Source: Stigmatella ashevillena | GTDB taxonomy: Bacteria > Myxococcota > Myxococcia > Myxococcales > Myxococcaceae | DNA: 64,000 nt | Reading direction: 5' to 3' | NCBI RefSeq assembly: GCF_028368975.1 | Contig: NZ_JAQNDM010000002.1 | Location: 6,504,425 to 6,568,424, forward strand | Part shown: positions 8,922 to 17,931 of the stretch, piece by piece | How positions within the stretch are numbered: the first letter of the stretch is position 1 | Layout: each line of letters begins with the position of its first letter | Program-made: the position numbers and the translations under genes | The notes under the pieces: generated by a model | Database searches by the model: none | Seen by the model: only the letters and a program-made list of their open reading frames with translations | Told to the model about the DNA's origin: nothing

Positions 8922-10127
8922 GTGGAGCAGGGTGGTGGGAGCAGGGAGCCAGCGGCGCAAGCGTCCTGGTTGGAGGTGAGCGCGGCCAGTGTGCGGCACA
9001 ACGTGGCGGTGTTCCGCGCGCTGGAGGCCACGGGCACGCCTGCCCGGGCCCTGGGCGCGGTGCTCAAGGGCAACGCCTATGGGCACGGCCTGGAGCAGGT
9101 GCTGCCGCTCGTACACCCGCTCGTGGACATTCTCTACTTCATCACGCCCCAGGACGCGCTGGCCGCCCGGGCCTTCGAGCGGGAGCGGGGGCTGGCCCCC
9201 CGGCAGGTGCTGGTCCTCGGTGCCATCTCCCCGGAGGAGGCGGTGGCGCTGGCGCGCGAGGGCGTGGACGCCGTGGTGGCCGACAGCGCCTGGGCGGAGG
9301 CCGGGCAGGTGTTGCGCGCGGCGCGGTTGCAGCGCCCCCTGCGGGTCCACGTCCACATCGACACCGGGCTGGGGCGGGAGGGCTTCACGCTGGAGCAGCT
9401 TCCCCGGGACACCGGCTTCCTGGCGGACTTCCGGGATGTCCTCGAGGTGACGGGGGTGCTCAGCCACTTCGCCAACACCGAGGATGTGACGGAGCAGGCG
9501 TATGCGCTGGCGCAGCTCGAGGCGTTCGAAGCCGGGACGGCGCGGCTGGTGGAACAGCTCGCCTTGAAGGGGCCGCTCCAGCGCCACATCGCCGCCAGCG
9601 CCGCCAGCCTGTCGCTGCCCCGCGCGCGCTATGAGGCGCTCCGGGTGGGCATCTCCCTGTACGGGCTCTGGCCCTCGCCGGAGACGCGCTTGTCGGCGAG
9701 GCTGGTGCTCGGAGGGCTGCCCACCCTCAAGCCCGTGCTCTCCTGGCGGTGCCGGAGCCAGGTGGTGAAGTGGCTGCCCGAGGGCAGCTATGTGGGCTAC
9801 GGGTGCACGTACCGGTGTCCGGAGCCCACGCGCATCGCGGTGCTGCCCGTGGGGTACTTCGATGGCTATCCCCGGCTGGCCTCGGGCAAGGCGCACGTGC
9901 TGGTGAATGGCCGGCGCTGCCCCGTGTTGGGCCGGGTGATGATGAACCACCTCATCGTGGACGTGACGCGCGCCACGGCGGACGAGCGCCCCCTCACGGC
10001 GACGCTGCTGGGCCACGATGGGGCCGAGACGCTGCCGGCCGAGACGCTGGCCGGTTGGGCGCAGACGATTCATTACGAGCTGGTGACGCGCCTGGGCCCG
10101 CACCTGAAGCGGGTGCTCGTGGACTGA
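8922..10127 (+). CDS. alr: alanine racemase
   Basis: PLP-dependent interconversion of L- and D-alanine for peptidoglycan. The PLP lysine is K49 in VLKGNAYGHG, the signature of the family. The C-terminal domain has SYVGYGCTYR, carrying the second catalytic tyrosine, and VLPVGYFDGYPRL. I chose the GTG at 8922, which has GAGGAGA upstream and gives 401 residues, over the ATG at 8835. The earlier start would place the sigma-54 promoter inside the coding region and add an alanine/proline-rich extension. A sigma-54 promoter just upstream suggests that expression is tied to a starvation or developmental activator. It is convergent with the acyltransferase gene, with 13 bases between. Confidence 0.9.
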   Translation: MEQGGGSREPAAQASWLEVSAASVRHNVAVFRALEATGTPARALGAVLKGNAYGHGLEQVLPLVHPLVDILYFITPQDALAARAFERERGLAPRQVLVLGAISPEEAVALAREGVDAVVADSAWAEAGQVLRAARLQRPLRVHVHIDTGLGREGFTLEQLPRDTGFLADFRDVLEVTGVLSHFANTEDVTEQAYALAQLEAFEAGTARLVEQLALKGPLQRHIAASAASLSLPRARYEALRVGISLYGLWPSPETRLSARLVLGGLPTLKPVLSWRCRSQVVKWLPEGSYVGYGCTYRCPEPTRIAVLPVGYFDGYPRLASGKAHVLVNGRRCPVLGRVMMNHLIVDVTRATADERPLTATLLGHDGAETLPAETLAGWAQTIHYELVTRLGPHLKRVLVD

Positions 10128-10140
10128 GCCCCTTCGCCGC

Positions 10141-11103
10141 TCACGCGGGCGGCGGGTACTTCCAGCGGCGGTGCAGCCACATCCACTGCTCGGGGTACTG
10201 GCGGATGATGCGCTCGAGCGCGGCGGTGACCTGCGCGGTGTGCGCGGTGATGATGTCCTGGCCCTCCGAAGGCGCGGGGGGAGGAAAGGGCCCCTCGACG
10301 TGCACGCGCATGCGGGTGCCCCCCTCGCGCACGCCCATCACCACCCAGGCGGGCACCTGGGTGCGCTGGGAGGCGATGGCCATGGCCGGCGTGGTCGAGG
10401 CCAGCCGGCCGAAGAACGGCACGAAGACGCCCTTGGTGGGGATGGCCTGGTCGAGCAGCATGTACACGCTCTCGCCCCGGTGGATGGCCTCTACCGTCTC
10501 CTGCACGGCCCCGCGCGGATAGATGAGCCCCGCGCCCGAGTGCAGGCGGTTCTCCGCGATGCGCAGGTTGATGGCCCCCTTGAGCGGGCGCACCAGCGCA
10601 TTGAGGGGAATCCCCCGGCGGATGAGGATGCCCCCCAGCGTCTCCCAGTTGCCGAAGTGGGCTGTCACCAGCAGGGCGCCCTTGCCCGTGGCCACGTGCG
10701 CCTGGAGCGCTTTCCATGCCTCCTGGCCCACCGTCTCCTCGTGCTCCCAGTTCAGCGGCAGCCGGTCCCTCTCCGCCAGGGACTCCAGCGCCGTGCGCGC
10801 CATGGTGAAGTAGACGCCCTTCGCGATGGCCCGGCGCTCCGCCTCGGAGCGCTCCGGAAGGGCGCGCTCCAGGTTCTCCAGCGCCACCCGGCGCCGGATG
10901 CCCAGCAGGTGGGCCAGTCCTCCCACCCAGCGCACGAGCACCTCCCGGGAGCCTCGGGACAGCCCTGCCAGGATGCGCAGCACGACGTTGCTGAGAAAGC
11001 CGCTGAGCGGTCCCGGCGGCTCGCCGATGATGCGCCGCAGGTGGGGCGATGTCAGCCGGATGGGCGGCGAGGAAGGCGCGGGCGGGAGGGCGGGCGAGGA
11101 CAC
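10141..11103 (-). CDS. LpxL/HtrB-like lysophospholipid acyltransferase
   Basis: Membrane-associated acyltransferase of the lipid A biosynthesis type. The body contains the acyltransferase sequence LLVTAHFGNWETLGG (H-x4-D/E-type catalytic motif, here HFGNWE), followed by RPLKGAINLRIAENR and the block VYMLLDQAIPTKGVFVPFFG. These are hallmarks of LpxL/LpxM enzymes that add a secondary acyl chain to lipid A. The start is uncertain: I used a GTG at 11103 (320 residues, close to the family length of ~300). A GTG at 11118 and the longer frame to 11268 are alternatives without clear ribosome sites. It is divergent from the peptidase gene. Confidence 0.82.
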   Translation of the reverse strand: MSSPALPPAPSSPPIRLTSPHLRRIIGEPPGPLSGFLSNVVLRILAGLSRGSREVLVRWVGGLAHLLGIRRRVALENLERALPERSEAERRAIAKGVYFTMARTALESLAERDRLPLNWEHEETVGQEAWKALQAHVATGKGALLVTAHFGNWETLGGILIRRGIPLNALVRPLKGAINLRIAENRLHSGAGLIYPRGAVQETVEAIHRGESVYMLLDQAIPTKGVFVPFFGRLASTTPAMAIASQRTQVPAWVVMGVREGGTRMRVHVEGPFPPPAPSEGQDIITAHTAQVTAALERIIRQYPEQWMWLHRRWKYPPPA

Positions 11104-11201
11104 GGCGGCGCACTCCACACCGAAGCGGCCAGGGCGGCAAGGCCCGCGAGGCAGGGCCCGCGAGGATGAAGTCGCCGCCCCACTGGGATAGACCGGGGCC
11201 C

Positions 11202-13919
11202 ATGAGCCTTTCTCGCCCCTTTGCCGTCTTGCTGCTGGGTCTGCTGGCTGCCTGTGCTGGCAGTCCACCTGCCGCCAATGGTGCCCTGGCGCCTGCCGTG
11301 GCCCGTCCTGCCCTGGGGGTGCCTCCCACGCCCCCCCCGGCGTTGCGCCTGCCAGGCACCGTGCGTCCCACGGGCTACACCGCCGAGCTCACCGTGGACC
11401 CCCAGTCGCCCACCCTCCAGGGGGTGTTGGACATCGCGCTCGACATCGCCGAGCCCACCTCGGTGATCTGGCTGCACGGCAAGGACTTGACGGTGAAGGA
11501 GGCCTCCTTCACGCAGGCCGGCCAGGCCATCGCGGCGGTGCCGGCCGTGGCGCCGGGGAGCTTCCTGGGCTTCACGCTGGCAAGCCCCGCGGCGCCGGGG
11601 CCCGCGAGCCTGCACATCATTTATGAGGCCGCCGCCTCCGTCCGGGAGGTGGAGGGGGCCTTCCGCACCCAGGAGGCGGGCGACTGGTATGTGTTCACCC
11701 AGTTCGAGCCTCTGGGCGCCCGGCGCGTCTTCCCCTGCTTTGACGAGCCCGGCTTCAAGGTGCCCTGGCAACTCTCGCTCCACGTGCCCGCGGGCAACGT
11801 GGCGGTGACGAACACGCCGCTGCTGGGCGAGGAGGCGCGGGCGGACGGGGGCCGCACCTTCCGCTTCGCGCGCACGCAGCCGCTGCCCAGCTACCTGATT
11901 GCCTTCGGTGTGGGGCCGCTCGAGTTCGTACAGGCCGCGCCCTCGGGGAGCAAGAAGGTCCCCACGCGCATCATTACCCCCAAGGGCCGTACCGCCGAGG
12001 CCGCCTACGCCGCCCGGGTGACGCCGGAAATCCTCGCCCGGCTGGAGGCGTATTTCGGGATGCCCTACCCCTTCGAGAAGCTGGACACCCTGGCCGTGCC
12101 CCTGCTGGGCGGCGCCATGGAGCACCCGGGTCTGGTCACGTTCAACTCCGAGATGTTGCTGGCCGCGGAGGACTCGGTGGAGTCTCAGCGCCGCTTCGCG
12201 GATGTGCAGGTGCATGAGCTGGCGCACCAGTGGTTCGGCAACCTCGTCACCATGGCTTGGTGGGATGACCTGTGGCTCAACGAGTCCTTCGCCTCGTGGA
12301 TGGCACCGCGCATCGTGGAGGACTGGCAGCCCACGTGGGATGCGATGGTGGACCGCGCGCAGGGCCGCTCGGAGGCGCTGGAGGCTGACAGCCTGATGTC
12401 GGCGCGGCGCATCCGCCAGCCCATCGAGAACGAGGGGGACATCCGCACCGCCTTCGATGACATCACCTATGGCAAGGGCTCGGCGGTGCTGGCCATGACA
12501 GAGGAGTGGCTGGGCCGGGAGGTGTTCCAGCGCGGCATCCAGCGCTACCTGCGCGCGCACGTGGGCGGAAACGCCACGGCGGATGACTTCCTGGCGGCCC
12601 TCTCCGCGGAGGCGGGCCAGGACGTGGCGAAGGTGCTGGGCACCTTCCTGGACCAGGGGGGCGCGCCCCTCGTCACCGCCGCGCTGGACTGCTCGGGCAA
12701 GGTGCCGAAGGTGGCGCTCGCCCAGCGCCGCTACCTGCCGGTGGGCTCCTCGGGAGAGGAGGCGCGCTTGTGGCGGGTGCCGCTGTGCATCCGCTATGGG
12801 GTAAAGGCGGGAGCGGGTCGGGCCTGCACCGTCCTGGAGACGGAGCGCGCGGAGCTGCCCCTGCCCGAGGCGAAGGGGTGCCCGGACTGGTTCTTCCCCA
12901 ATGCCGAGGGGGCCGGTTATGTCCGGACCCAGGTGGCGGGCGCGGACTGGCGCCGGTTGATAACGGTGGCCGGTACGCGGTTGACGCGCGCCGAGCGCGT
13001 GACACTGCTCGGGGATGCGCGTGCGCTGGTCCTGGCCGGACAATTGCCCGCGGCGGATGCGCTGGCGCTGGCGGCCCGCTTCGCCGAGGACGCGGACCGG
13101 CAGGTCTTCCTCGCCTCGAGGGAGCTGCTGAATGTGGTGGATCGGCGCATGCTGTCCGAGCCGCGCCGGGCGGACTACGCCCGGTTCCTGCGAGAGACCT
13201 ATGGGCCGCGAGCCCGGAAGCTCGGCTTTGTCCCCCGCGCGGGCGAGAGCGAAGACACCCGCCTGCTGCGTCCGGAGCTGTTGTGGCTGGCGGGGGTCCA
13301 GGGAGAAGACCCCAAGCTCATCTCCGAGGCGCGGAAGCTGACGGACCAGTGGCTGAAGGACCGGCGCGCGGTGTCGCCGGAGCTGGTGTCGCTGGTGCTC
13401 GGCATCACCGCCGCGCACGACGGGCGCGCGCTGGCCCCCCAACTGCGCGAGGCCCTGAAGCATGAGAAGGAGCGCAAGGTGCGCCACCACCTGCTGGGCG
13501 CCCTGGGCGACATCCGGGACCCCGAGGTGATGCGCGAGCAGCTCCCGCTCGTGTTGGACCCGTCCGAGGATCCGCGCGAGACGGTCTGGATGATGTTCAG
13601 CGCTTCCCAGGATCCGCGGACCAGTGGCGTGGTCTACGGCTTCATGAAGGAGAATTACGACGCGCTGGCCGCGCGCATGCCCGAGGAGTTCGCCAGCTAC
13701 ATGGTCATGCTGGGAGGCGGCTTCTGTGATGCGGAGCACCGCAAGGACGTGGAGTCCTTCTTCACGGAGCGCGCAGCGCGCACGTCCAGTGGCTCGCGCA
13801 GGCTGGCCCAGACCTTGGAGCATATCGACCTGTGCATCGCCCTGAAGCAGGCCCAGGGCGCCAGCATCGATGCCTACCTCACGAAGGGGCCCGTGAAGAT
13901 GCCCCCTCCGGCCCAGTAG
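11202..13919 (+). CDS. M1-family aminopeptidase lipoprotein
   Basis: Zinc aminopeptidase of 905 residues, anchored as a lipoprotein (signal peptide ending LLAAC). The metal site is complete: HELAHQW followed 18 residues later by NESFASWM, giving HExxH-x18-E. The exopeptidase motif is GGAMEHPG, where most family members have GAMEN, so the final Asn is replaced by His. The first domain starts with RPTGYTAELTVDPQSP, as in aminopeptidase N. The C-terminal 350 residues form an alpha-helical ERAP1-like domain. It would trim N-terminal residues from peptides in the periplasm or at the cell surface, fitting a predatory/proteolytic lifestyle. The start is the ATG right before the signal peptide. Confidence 0.92.
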   Translation: MSLSRPFAVLLLGLLAACAGSPPAANGALAPAVARPALGVPPTPPPALRLPGTVRPTGYTAELTVDPQSPTLQGVLDIALDIAEPTSVIWLHGKDLTVKEASFTQAGQAIAAVPAVAPGSFLGFTLASPAAPGPASLHIIYEAAASVREVEGAFRTQEAGDWYVFTQFEPLGARRVFPCFDEPGFKVPWQLSLHVPAGNVAVTNTPLLGEEARADGGRTFRFARTQPLPSYLIAFGVGPLEFVQAAPSGSKKVPTRIITPKGRTAEAAYAARVTPEILARLEAYFGMPYPFEKLDTLAVPLLGGAMEHPGLVTFNSEMLLAAEDSVESQRRFADVQVHELAHQWFGNLVTMAWWDDLWLNESFASWMAPRIVEDWQPTWDAMVDRAQGRSEALEADSLMSARRIRQPIENEGDIRTAFDDITYGKGSAVLAMTEEWLGREVFQRGIQRYLRAHVGGNATADDFLAALSAEAGQDVAKVLGTFLDQGGAPLVTAALDCSGKVPKVALAQRRYLPVGSSGEEARLWRVPLCIRYGVKAGAGRACTVLETERAELPLPEAKGCPDWFFPNAEGAGYVRTQVAGADWRRLITVAGTRLTRAERVTLLGDARALVLAGQLPAADALALAARFAEDADRQVFLASRELLNVVDRRMLSEPRRADYARFLRETYGPRARKLGFVPRAGESEDTRLLRPELLWLAGVQGEDPKLISEARKLTDQWLKDRRAVSPELVSLVLGITAAHDGRALAPQLREALKHEKERKVRHHLLGALGDIRDPEVMREQLPLVLDPSEDPRETVWMMFSASQDPRTSGVVYGFMKENYDALAARMPEEFASYMVMLGGGFCDAEHRKDVESFFTERAARTSSGSRRLAQTLEHIDLCIALKQAQGASIDAYLTKGPVKMPPPAQ

Positions 13920-13963
13920 GGCGTCCCCGCTTCTGCAGGCGCCCCCGCTTGCTGCAGATGGGC

Positions 13964-14713
13964 CTACTTCTTGCGGTTGAGGAACGCCATCAGCGTCTCG
14001 CGCGCCTCATCGGAGTGCAGGCGTTTGACGAACTCGATGCCCTCCTTGCGGAGCGCAGCGTTCACCTCGGCGCGCAGGGGCTCTCGCAGGAGGCTCTTGC
14101 TCACCCGGAGCGCCTCGACGGGCTTGGCGGCGAGGGCCTGGGCGCGCTCGGCCACCACCTCGGTGAGCTGGGCGGCGGGGACCACCCGGTTGATGAGGCC
14201 CGCGCGCAGGGCGGTGGCCGCGTCGAAGGGCTCGCCGAACAGCAGCAGCTCCGAGGCCAGCGCCATGCCCGCCTGGCGCGGCAGCAACAGGCTGGAGGCG
14301 CCCTCGGGGCAGAGGCCCAGGTTGATGAAGGGCATCGAGAAGCGGGCCCGGTCCGAGGCCACCACGTAATCGCAGTGCAGCAGCAGCGTCGTGCCGATGC
14401 CGACCGCGACTCCATCCACCGCGGCCACCACCGGCTTGGATTGGTCGACCAGGGCCTTCAAGAAGAGGAGCGGGGGCGCGTGCTCGCCCGTGGCGGGGTT
14501 TCTGACAAAGTCGCCGATGTCATTGCCCGCGGTGAACGCAGCTCCCGCGCCGGTGAGCACCACCACGTGAATGGCGGGGTCCACCTCCGCGGTGCGCAGC
14601 GCCTCGGTGGCGGCCTCGTACATCTCCTGGGTGAAGGCGTTCTTCTTCTCTGGCCGGTTGAAAGTGAGGGTGCGGATCTTCCCGGCATCATGTGTCTGCA
14701 GAGTGGTGGACAT
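13964..14713 (-). CDS. crotonase-family enzyme, delta3,delta2-enoyl-CoA isomerase/hydratase-like
   Basis: This 249-residue crotonase-fold protein has the oxyanion-hole sequence AFTAGNDIGDF and the later CPEGASSLLLPR with a single catalytic Glu. The combination AGND plus PEG-S-S is typical of enoyl-CoA isomerases (Eci type), whereas hydratases usually have two acidic catalytic residues. It acts on fatty acyl-CoA in beta-oxidation of unsaturated chains. A hydratase activity is the alternative. It has no adjacent partner enzymes; the next gene (14735) is on the same strand, 21 bases upstream, and unrelated in function. Confidence 0.85.
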   Translation of the reverse strand: MSTTLQTHDAGKIRTLTFNRPEKKNAFTQEMYEAATEALRTAEVDPAIHVVVLTGAGAAFTAGNDIGDFVRNPATGEHAPPLLFLKALVDQSKPVVAAVDGVAVGIGTTLLLHCDYVVASDRARFSMPFINLGLCPEGASSLLLPRQAGMALASELLLFGEPFDAATALRAGLINRVVPAAQLTEVVAERAQALAAKPVEALRVSKSLLREPLRAEVNAALRKEGIEFVKRLHSDEARETLMAFLNRKK

Positions 14714-14734
14714 GGCGGGAACGTATCACCAAGG

Positions 14735-16018
14735 TCACAGGTCCACGCCCGTGGCCCGCTTGAGTTTCATCGCGCGGAGCACTTCCTCGTCGTGAGCCAG
14801 GCGCGTGAAGCCGTGGTCTGTCACTGTGAGTAACGTCAACGCCTCCGGCCCCAGGCTGCGCGCCTGATTCGCCGCCCAGCGGGGGACGAAAACCGCATCT
14901 CCCGGTTTCACCTCCACCTCGGTGCCGCGCACGTGGATCCGACCCCTCCCGGACATCACGACCAGCAGGACTTCGTGAGCATGCTCGCGCAGCTCCGTGG
15001 TGTGGCCGGGCGCCACCCGCACCACGTTCGTCTCCAGGACTTCGGAGGGAAAGGGCACCCGGTCCACGGAGAAGTCGATTCCCTCTTCCTCGTGTGCGTG
15101 CTGGTAGAAGGACAGGACGTTGGAGAGATCCTCCAGGTGCAGGGTGCCCGGATCCGGGTGCTCCGGGGTGAGGGGCGTCCGTGCCTGGATGCGCTCCAGC
15201 AGCGGGCGCAGCCTGCGGTGCTGCACCGCCTCGAAGAGGTTCTCCAGGAAGTTGCCGTGCAGCTCCAGCGCCCGCTCCATGGCGCTCAGGCACGTGTCGG
15301 CCCAGCCCGGCTCGTGCGCGTGCGAGAGCACCAGCGCCTCGAGGTTGCTGATGCGGCCGGGGCTTGCCGCCATGTGCCAGTAGAAGAAGGGCAGGTACCG
15401 GTCGGACACGTTGGCTTGGAGCAGCCCGTCGACAAAGATGCTGTACAGCCGGGGCACCAGCGCCTCCATGCCGAGCGTCACGAAGGCGCTGGCGGAGGAC
15501 TGCGAGGCCCCCAGGCACGTGTCCAGGCACTCGCGCACGAAATAACGCGTGGCGTCCTGGAACCGGATGCTGTCCGCATTCACTCCCAGTCCGTCCTTCA
15601 GGAAGCGGCGGAAGAGGGCCGCGGGCCGCTTCTCGGGCGTCAGTCCCACCTCCTCCCAGAGGGTCTGCGTGAGGCGGATGCGCTCCGGCTCGGTCTCGCA
15701 CTGGGCCACCAGCGCGTGGAGGAAGCGCGTGTGAGAGCCCAGGAGCAGTGCATATTGTGAGAAGACGAGCGCGTAGTCCTCGCGGGAGAGGTGCCCACGG
15801 CGGCAGGCCTTCAACAGGGGCTTCTCCCAGAAGGGGTGGGTGGCGAGCTTCACGTGCAGCTGCTCCACCAGGGCTTCCGCCGTCATCGGCGGCACGGCGG
15901 ACAGCGGGGGGCTGCGCGGCGGGGGGGAAGAACGAAGAGCGGTCCCTGTCTCGAGAACTCCAGGCTGCGTCATCACCGAGCTGATGGAGAGGACCGGACC
16001 GGCGGAGGGCTGTCTCAT
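14735..16018 (-). CDS. heme-oxygenase-fold (TenA/HDO-like) plus cupin fusion
   Basis: This 427-residue protein is a fusion of two domains. Residues ~45-270 form an all-helical heme-oxygenase-like domain (TenA/PqqC/HDO superfamily): HPFWEKPLLKA, SQYALLLGSHTRFLHAL, LWEEVG, LGMEALVPRLYSIF and FFYWHMA. Residues ~300-420 form a cupin: REHAHEVLLVVMSGRG and PGDAVFVPRWAANQ. The HDO-type diiron set looks incomplete: the His normally following the EE-G motif is Pro (KRPAALF), and the final HxxxDxxH reads HMAASPGR, so the Asp and second His are lost. In the cupin, the last metal His position reads Asn. SznF, which makes the N-nitrosourea of streptozotocin, also joins an HDO to a cupin, but the ligand changes here argue against the same diiron chemistry. 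The start is the first ATG; later ATGs at 15973 and 15886 are possible. Confidence 0.7.
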   Translation of the reverse strand: MRQPSAGPVLSISSVMTQPGVLETGTALRSSPPPRSPPLSAVPPMTAEALVEQLHVKLATHPFWEKPLLKACRRGHLSREDYALVFSQYALLLGSHTRFLHALVAQCETEPERIRLTQTLWEEVGLTPEKRPAALFRRFLKDGLGVNADSIRFQDATRYFVRECLDTCLGASQSSASAFVTLGMEALVPRLYSIFVDGLLQANVSDRYLPFFYWHMAASPGRISNLEALVLSHAHEPGWADTCLSAMERALELHGNFLENLFEAVQHRRLRPLLERIQARTPLTPEHPDPGTLHLEDLSNVLSFYQHAHEEEGIDFSVDRVPFPSEVLETNVVRVAPGHTTELREHAHEVLLVVMSGRGRIHVRGTEVEVKPGDAVFVPRWAANQARSLGPEALTLLTVTDHGFTRLAHDEEVLRAMKLKRATGVDL

Positions 16019-16066
16019 GGCGGGACCCGGGAAACTGGAGATTTACAGTCTTTCCAAACTGTGCAC

Positions 16067-16085
16067 GCTTGCCGGACAGGCAAGC
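16067..16085. promoter_or_regulatory. perfect inverted repeat, candidate operator
   Basis: GCTTGCC-GGACA-GGCAAGC is a perfect 7-bp inverted repeat with a 5-base centre. It lies in the 239-bp gap between the divergent HDO/cupin and phosphoribosyltransferase-like genes, 49 bases before the former. Its position suits an operator for a dimeric regulator, but no regulator is identified. It could also form a short RNA hairpin. Confidence 0.35.
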
Positions 16086-16257
16086 CCAAAGGTCCTTGTC
16101 CCGGGGACCCAGCCGACTGTCCGCGAGAGGGCCCTGAGCCTTCCGGGCACCCTGGCAGGGAAGCCTTCGCTTGCTTCCTCGACACAATGCGCGGGCGGCG
16201 GGCTTTTCCTTGAGCCGTTCGAGCGCAGGTTGGAAGAGGAGCAGCCACGGGGGTGTC

Positions 16258-16947
16258 ATGCGGTTTCGAGACCGGGCGGAGGCGGGCCGGAGGCTGGCGA
16301 TGTTGCTGCGGCCGTACCGCGAGGAGGCCCTGCAGGTGTTCGGCTTGGGAGGCAGCGGGGTCCGCGTGGGCTACGAGGTGGCCCGGACGCTGGAGGCCCC
16401 CCTGGACATCTGGGTGGCCCAGCAGGTGGAGGCGCCGGCCCAGCCTGGGTTGGAGGTGGGGGCGGTGTCGGAAGGGGAGGGGTTCTTCCTGGATGTGGAC
16501 GGGGTGCGCGCGGCCGCGGCGCCTGCCTCCGAGCTGACCCGGTGGATGGATGGGCATGCGGGCGAGGTGGCCCTCAGGGCGCAGCGCCTGAGGGGGATCC
16601 ACTCCCGGTGGGTGCCCACGGGGGTGACGGCGGTGCTGGTGGTGGATGGCATCGCGGCGGGAGACTTGCGGATTCATGCGGCCCTGCGCGGGCTGCGGCG
16701 GCAGGTGCCCAAGCGGCTGCTGCTGGCGGCGCCCGTGGGCGTGGCAGGGGAGCTGGAGCGGCTCCGGGTGGAGGCGGACGAGGTGCTGTGCGTGCAGTTC
16801 TCCTGGGAGCTGGGCTCGGTGGCGCAGGCCTATGAGGCGTTTGCTCCGGTGCAGTCCTCCGAGGTGCGGCAGTTGCTGGCCCGGGCGCGGCAGTGGGCGC
16901 CACCGCCCGGAGAAGGGGTGCCGGAGCAGGGCGGTGGGTGGATGTGA
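16258..16947 (+). CDS. phosphoribosyltransferase-like protein
   Basis: This 229-residue protein has the type-I phosphoribosyltransferase layout: an N-terminal VFGLGGSGVRVGYEVA, then VLVVDGIAAGDLRIHAAL in the position of the PRPP loop. The usual DD-G-(I/V)-A-T-G-x-T loop is degraded: only one acidic residue remains and the TG is AG, so PRPP binding may be altered or absent. Related stand-alone proteins fused or adjacent to dienelactone hydrolases are known in many bacteria. The start is the ATG at 16258, 30 residues into the open frame, where similarity begins. The next gene, orn, follows after 30 bases. Confidence 0.65.
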   Translation: MRFRDRAEAGRRLAMLLRPYREEALQVFGLGGSGVRVGYEVARTLEAPLDIWVAQQVEAPAQPGLEVGAVSEGEGFFLDVDGVRAAAAPASELTRWMDGHAGEVALRAQRLRGIHSRWVPTGVTAVLVVDGIAAGDLRIHAALRGLRRQVPKRLLLAAPVGVAGELERLRVEADEVLCVQFSWELGSVAQAYEAFAPVQSSEVRQLLARARQWAPPPGEGVPEQGGGWM

Positions 16948-16977
16948 CGCGCCAGCCCGTGTATAGCTCTGGCATCC

Positions 16978-17538
16978 ATGACTTTGTCTGCCCCCTGTTT
17001 CGTCTGGCTGGACCTCGAGATGACGGGTCTAGACCCGGAGACGTGCGCCATCATCGAGGTTGGCGTCATCATCACCGGGCCCGATCTGGTGCCCCTCGCG
17101 GAGATTGAACGCGTCATCTGGCAGCCGGAGGAGGCCCTGGCGCGGATGGAGCCGGTGGTGCGGGACATGCACACGCGCAACGGGCTGCTCACCAAGGTGA
17201 GGGCCTCCAGCACGTCCCTGCGGGTGGCGGAGCGGGACGTGATGGCGCTGGTGGCGTCCTACTGCGCGCTGGGCGAGGGCATCCTCTGTGGCAACTCCAT
17301 CCACACGGACCGGCGTTTCCTCATCCGGTACATGCCGATGCTGGAGCGGTTCCTCCACTACCGGATGGTGGATGTGACGAGCCTGAAGGTGCTGTCGCGG
17401 GCGTGGTACCCGGAGGTGTTCGAGCCCCGCAAGGGCAGCCCGGGGCACACGGCGCTGGCGGACATCCGCGCGAGCATCACGGAGCTGTCGTTCTACCGGG
17501 ACACCTTCTTCCGGGCGAACCCGGGCTCCATCGACTGA
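16978..17538 (+). CDS. orn: oligoribonuclease
   Basis: This 186-residue 3'-to-5' exonuclease of the DEDDh family degrades very short RNAs, including pGpG from c-di-GMP breakdown. The catalytic acids are visible: D12 and E14 in LDLEMTG, the D in GNSIHTDRRFL, and the H and D of GHTALADIRASI. Length and motif order match Orn of proteobacteria (about 180). The start codon is an ATG just after a stretch of GTG/GGC-rich sequence. It is convergent with the response regulator at 17563. Confidence 0.93.
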   Translation: MTLSAPCFVWLDLEMTGLDPETCAIIEVGVIITGPDLVPLAEIERVIWQPEEALARMEPVVRDMHTRNGLLTKVRASSTSLRVAERDVMALVASYCALGEGILCGNSIHTDRRFLIRYMPMLERFLHYRMVDVTSLKVLSRAWYPEVFEPRKGSPGHTALADIRASITELSFYRDTFFRANPGSID

Positions 17539-17562
17539 AAGAGGGGGGGCCGGGCCCGGGCT

Positions 17563-17931
17563 TCAGGTGCCGGAGGCCTTGCCCTGGAGTTGCGCGTCGA
17601 GGGTGCTCAGCAGCAGGTCCAGCTCGAAGGGCTTGGCGAGCGTGGCGGAGGCCGCCCGGCGTTCCTCTTCGGAGATGCGGCCGGCGCTCATCACCACCAC
17701 GGGCAGATCCTGGAGCGCGGGGTCCTCGCGCACGCGGCGCAGGAGCTCCCGGCCATCCATCACCGGCATCATCAGGTCGAGCAACAGCAGGTCGGGCCGG
17801 GATTCCTTCAGCCGCTTGAGCCCCTCCGCGCCGTTGAAGGCGGTGGCCACGCTGTACCCTTCGTCGGTGAGGAGCTCCTGGAGCGCTTCGATGATGGCGG
17901 CCTCGTCATCCACGATGAGCAGGCGCTTCAT
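17563..17931 (-). CDS. single-domain response regulator coupled to KaiC-like ATPase
   Basis: CheY-like receiver of 122 residues without an output domain. It shows LLIVDDE (D8-D9), the phospho-acceptor D52 in LLDLMMPVMDGREL, VVMSAG and the AKPFE lysine. Its ATG overlaps the stop of the upstream KaiC-like gene by four bases (ATGA), so translation is coupled. This repeats the arrangement at 4469-6357, and the two receivers share the unusual MMPVMDGRELLR block. A shared origin by duplication is likely, with the pairs now in opposite orientation. Confidence 0.9.
   Translation of the reverse strand: MKRLLIVDDEAAIIEALQELLTDEGYSVATAFNGAEGLKRLKESRPDLLLLDLMMPVMDGRELLRRVREDPALQDLPVVVMSAGRISEEERRAASATLAKPFELDLLLSTLDAQLQGKASGT

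Noticed and set aside
11052-13823. 923-codon open frame antisense to the M1 peptidase gene
   Set aside because: High GC makes long antisense frames common; the M1 frame has complete catalytic motifs and the antisense protein is compositionally biased.
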